Shown here one piece after another: positions 62,344 through 64,000 of a stretch of 64,000 nt of DNA. How positions within the stretch are numbered: the stretch's first letter is position 1; the number at the start of each line of letters is the position of its first letter. The position numbers and the translations under genes were made by a program. This DNA comes from Bacillus sp. SORGH_AS_0510 (GTDB taxonomy: Bacteria; Bacillota; Bacilli; Bacillales; Cytobacillaceae): positions 2,608,001 through 2,672,000 of the forward strand of contig NZ_JAUTAU010000001.1 in assembly GCF_030818775.1 (NCBI RefSeq), written 5' to 3'. The notes under the pieces were generated by a model. It made no database searches. It was given only the letters and a program-made list of their open reading frames with translations, and was not told where the DNA came from.

Positions 62344-62760
62344 TTATCTTGTTAATGCATGCTCTACTTTAATACACCGGTCCATGACTACCGTATAGCC
62401 CTTTTCTTTTAGATAATCATAGGCTTCTTCATTCATTAGCCCGAGCTGGGCCCAAAAGATTTCTGCATCGATATCAGCAAACTCTTTCGCAACTTCAAAT
62501 AATTGCTCGGAACGACGGAAGACATTTACGATATCAACATGTCCTTCGATCTCTTTTAAAGAACCTACAGCTTTTACTCCTAATACCTCTCCATTAATGG
62601 TAGGATTCACCGGGATAATCTCATATCCTGCTTTTTGCATCGCTGCTGAAACTTGATAAGAGGTACGTTCAGGGTTATTACTCAAACCCACAACCGCAAT
62701 TCTTTTTGCTTTTTTTAAAATAGCTCCTAATTCTTCACGGCTAGGAATCTCAACTGTCAT
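62344..62760 (-). CDS. CoA-binding protein (YneT/YccU family)
   Basis: This 138-residue Rossmann-fold protein has the CoA_binding pattern: IAVVGLSNNPERTSYQVSAAMQ near the N-terminus, VNPTING, DIVNVFRRSEQ and a C-terminal VVMDRCIKVEH. Family members bind CoA; the biochemical role is not known. ATG 62760 has GGAGTGAG upstream, whereas an in-frame extension would add a hydrophobic stretch not seen in the family. B. subtilis yneT also sits next to parE-parC. Confidence 0.88.
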   Translation of the reverse strand: MTVEIPSREELGAILKKAKRIAVVGLSNNPERTSYQVSAAMQKAGYEIIPVNPTINGEVLGVKAVGSLKEIEGHVDIVNVFRRSEQLFEVAKEFADIDAEIFWAQLGLMNEEAYDYLKEKGYTVVMDRCIKVEHALTR

Positions 62761-62872
62761 GACTCTCACTCCTACATTGTTTTCTTTTATTTTACCGATA
62801 AACAAGGGAAAAACATAATAAAACGCTTTCATAAAATAAAAAGCTACCCGTTGAGTAGTGAGTTTTTAGTAC

Positions 62873-63802
62873 TTACATTGTAGAAGATACGGGATTTATT
62901 ACTTTACACGCCTTCGGTAATTCTAGGAGGAATCTTGTACCCTCACTAGTACTTTCAAATGAGATTCTACCATCCATTCTCTCAAGAATTATTTTTGCCA
63001 TGTATAGTTCTAGCTCTCCTCCTGGAAAATCAGTGGTAACATCAGCTTCCATTATCCTTAGCAAATCCTCTGATTCGATTTTACCTGCATTATCCTGAAT
63101 ATCGACTGTTACAAAACTTTCTGTTTCGTTCAAATGAATATATATTTTCTTGTTTTGAATGCCGTTTGCTAAAAATGCATCTCGGACTTTTATAAACATA
63201 ATCAATAGCATATAACTGAACTCATTTAAATAACCATAACCCATTTGTTGGCCGTGATATTCAAAATTCACATGAATATTATGATTGTGAAGACTCGAGG
63301 AAAATAATGTTAAGGCGTATTCAATCGAATCACCCACTGAAAATGCTTCTTTAATGGCATTATCCAGTTGAAATTTACGAAAGTCACTTACTGACTGTGT
63401 TAAATGTTTTATTTGAGACATACTTTCATTGATAAATGTGTCAATATACAAGTCGTCGATTTCTCCGAAAGCACGTGCCTCTCTTACATCCTGAACCAAT
63501 AATGATAGACTGTTTAAATGTTGTATCCACTCTTGTTCCATACTAGAACTGATTTCATTTAAGACTGTAAATTTAGATTGATGGAGTTGAAGAAGATCCT
63601 TTTTTCTGTATCTAGTTTCTTCATCATGAGTAGGTGAATCTAATTCTTGGCTAACTAATTTATATTTATTTGCTAAGTCCCGATTTTTTCCCTCACTCGA
63701 CTTCAGCTTTGTCGTAAGCTCTCGGTTTTTATAGATCAAGTAGGAAATGGTGATTATAAAAAAGCAAATGGAAAGGAATAACATTAAATTTATTACTAAC
63801 AA
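62873..63802 (-). CDS. Membrane-anchored degenerate histidine kinase-like protein
   Basis: About 309 residues. It has one N-terminal membrane helix (LMLFLSICFFIITISYLIY), a coiled-coil-like linker, a helical DHp-like part and an ATPase-like domain. The usual phosphoacceptor histidine is missing: family IAHQWRQPLN reads MEQEWIQHLN here. The N-box asparagine is also lost (FIKVRDAF where NxxxNAxDA is expected), while G1 (DNAGKI) and the G2-like end (GTRFLLELP) remain. It may be a pseudokinase that binds partners. TTG 63802 fits the AAGGTG site better than GTG 63811; the GGDEF gene upstream ends only 13 nt earlier. Confidence 0.78.
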   Translation of the reverse strand: MLVINLMLFLSICFFIITISYLIYKNRELTTKLKSSEGKNRDLANKYKLVSQELDSPTHDEETRYRKKDLLQLHQSKFTVLNEISSSMEQEWIQHLNSLSLLVQDVREARAFGEIDDLYIDTFINESMSQIKHLTQSVSDFRKFQLDNAIKEAFSVGDSIEYALTLFSSSLHNHNIHVNFEYHGQQMGYGYLNEFSYMLLIMFIKVRDAFLANGIQNKKIYIHLNETESFVTVDIQDNAGKIESEDLLRIMEADVTTDFPGGELELYMAKIILERMDGRISFESTSEGTRFLLELPKACKVINPVSSTM

Positions 63803-63815
63803 TGCGCGCACCTTC

Positions 63816-64000
63816 TTATTCTTCTTTGCTGTACGTAGTTACTTGGTTTCTTCCGTTCGATTTTGACATAGAAAGGGCTAAATCTACTTCATTCAGCAGG
63901 TCTATGTTTGATTTACCATTTTCGTAAACTGTCACAGCGATGCTGCATGTCACTTTCCCAATTACTCCAAAATTAAAGTTCTCTACTAAATTACGAAGAG
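63816..64000 (-). CDS. C-terminal end of a GGDEF-domain protein (diguanylate cyclase-like), truncated by window edge
   Basis: The 61 visible residues match the end of a GGDEF domain: LRNLVENFNFGVIGKVTCSIAV, then a ...LLNEVDLALSMSKSNGRNQV pattern, where most cyclases have DxALYxAKxxGRNxV. The GGDEF motif itself lies beyond the edge, so activity cannot be judged. It lies directly upstream of the degenerate histidine kinase gene, so the two are probably an operon with a shared signalling role. Confidence 0.8.
   Translation of the reverse strand, partial: LRNLVENFNFGVIGKVTCSIAVTVYENGKSNIDLLNEVDLALSMSKSNGRNQVTTYSKEE

Overview
The window looks like a chromosomal segment of a low-GC, spore-former-type Bacillaceae (Bacillus/Neobacillus-like). 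The signs are strong AAGGAGG-type ribosome sites, many TTG and GTG starts, sigma-A promoters, cre-like sites, a T-box leader, a DeoR of the B. subtilis type, the YerO/SwrC pair, XerS, and parE-parC next to a YneT-type gene. There is no sign of a prophage or plasmid, and I found no tRNA, rRNA or CRISPR array.

Region 1 (1-10.7 kb) is the most unusual part. The 3' part of mmsA and an omega-amino-acid aminotransferase end at a terminator. A promoter with a cre-like site then leads into a bacterial microcompartment (BMC) operon: deoR, pduL, a flavoprotein-like gene, a BMC-P gene, an acylating aldehyde dehydrogenase, a BMC-H gene, tpiA, rpiB, a BMC-P gene, a BMC-H gene, a BMC-P gene and deoC. The enzymes point to a sugar-phosphate-utilising (SPU) compartment. 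DeoC would split deoxyribose-5-phosphate into acetaldehyde and glyceraldehyde-3-phosphate. The dehydrogenase and PduL would turn acetaldehyde into acetyl-CoA and then acetyl-phosphate. Triosephosphate isomerase handles the other product. Five enzymes carry an N-terminal amphipathic helix that looks like an encapsulation peptide, including the triosephosphate isomerase and the aldolase. The RpiB-like protein lacks the helix and has an altered active site.

Region 2 (10.7-31.4 kb) is mostly housekeeping: a small XRE regulator with a perfect cre match, an acidic unknown protein divergent from an SF1 helicase, an MFS transporter, a proline T-box with proB-proA, a nuclease-XPD helicase fusion, feoA with a two-part feoB, small proteins, an alpha/beta hydrolase, a GH18 protein, trhO, pepF and a CapA-like protein.

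Region 3 (31.4-38.4 kb) is a membrane-associated cluster: a polytopic protein, DUF4129, DUF4350, MoxR ATPase and DUF58 genes in one direction, a SpoIIM-like gene facing them, and an RDD gene. Region 4 (38.4-47 kb) holds a TetR regulator between a DHA2-type MFS exporter and the RND exporter SwrC, with three related operator candidates, then an alcohol dehydrogenase/aldehyde dehydrogenase pair.

Region 5 (47-64 kb) holds a winged-helix regulator, a DUF4309-GH3 fusion, xerS, a double ribbon-helix-helix-like protein, a heterodimeric ABC exporter, a stay-green homologue, parC/parE, a CoA-binding protein, a degenerate histidine kinase and the end of a GGDEF protein.

Two intergenic regions (14100-14193 and 52231-52345) hold arrays with the same geometry: a conserved 10-bp core and an 11-bp variable spacer, repeated at exactly 21 bp, but with unrelated cores. 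I cannot assign them to a known element.
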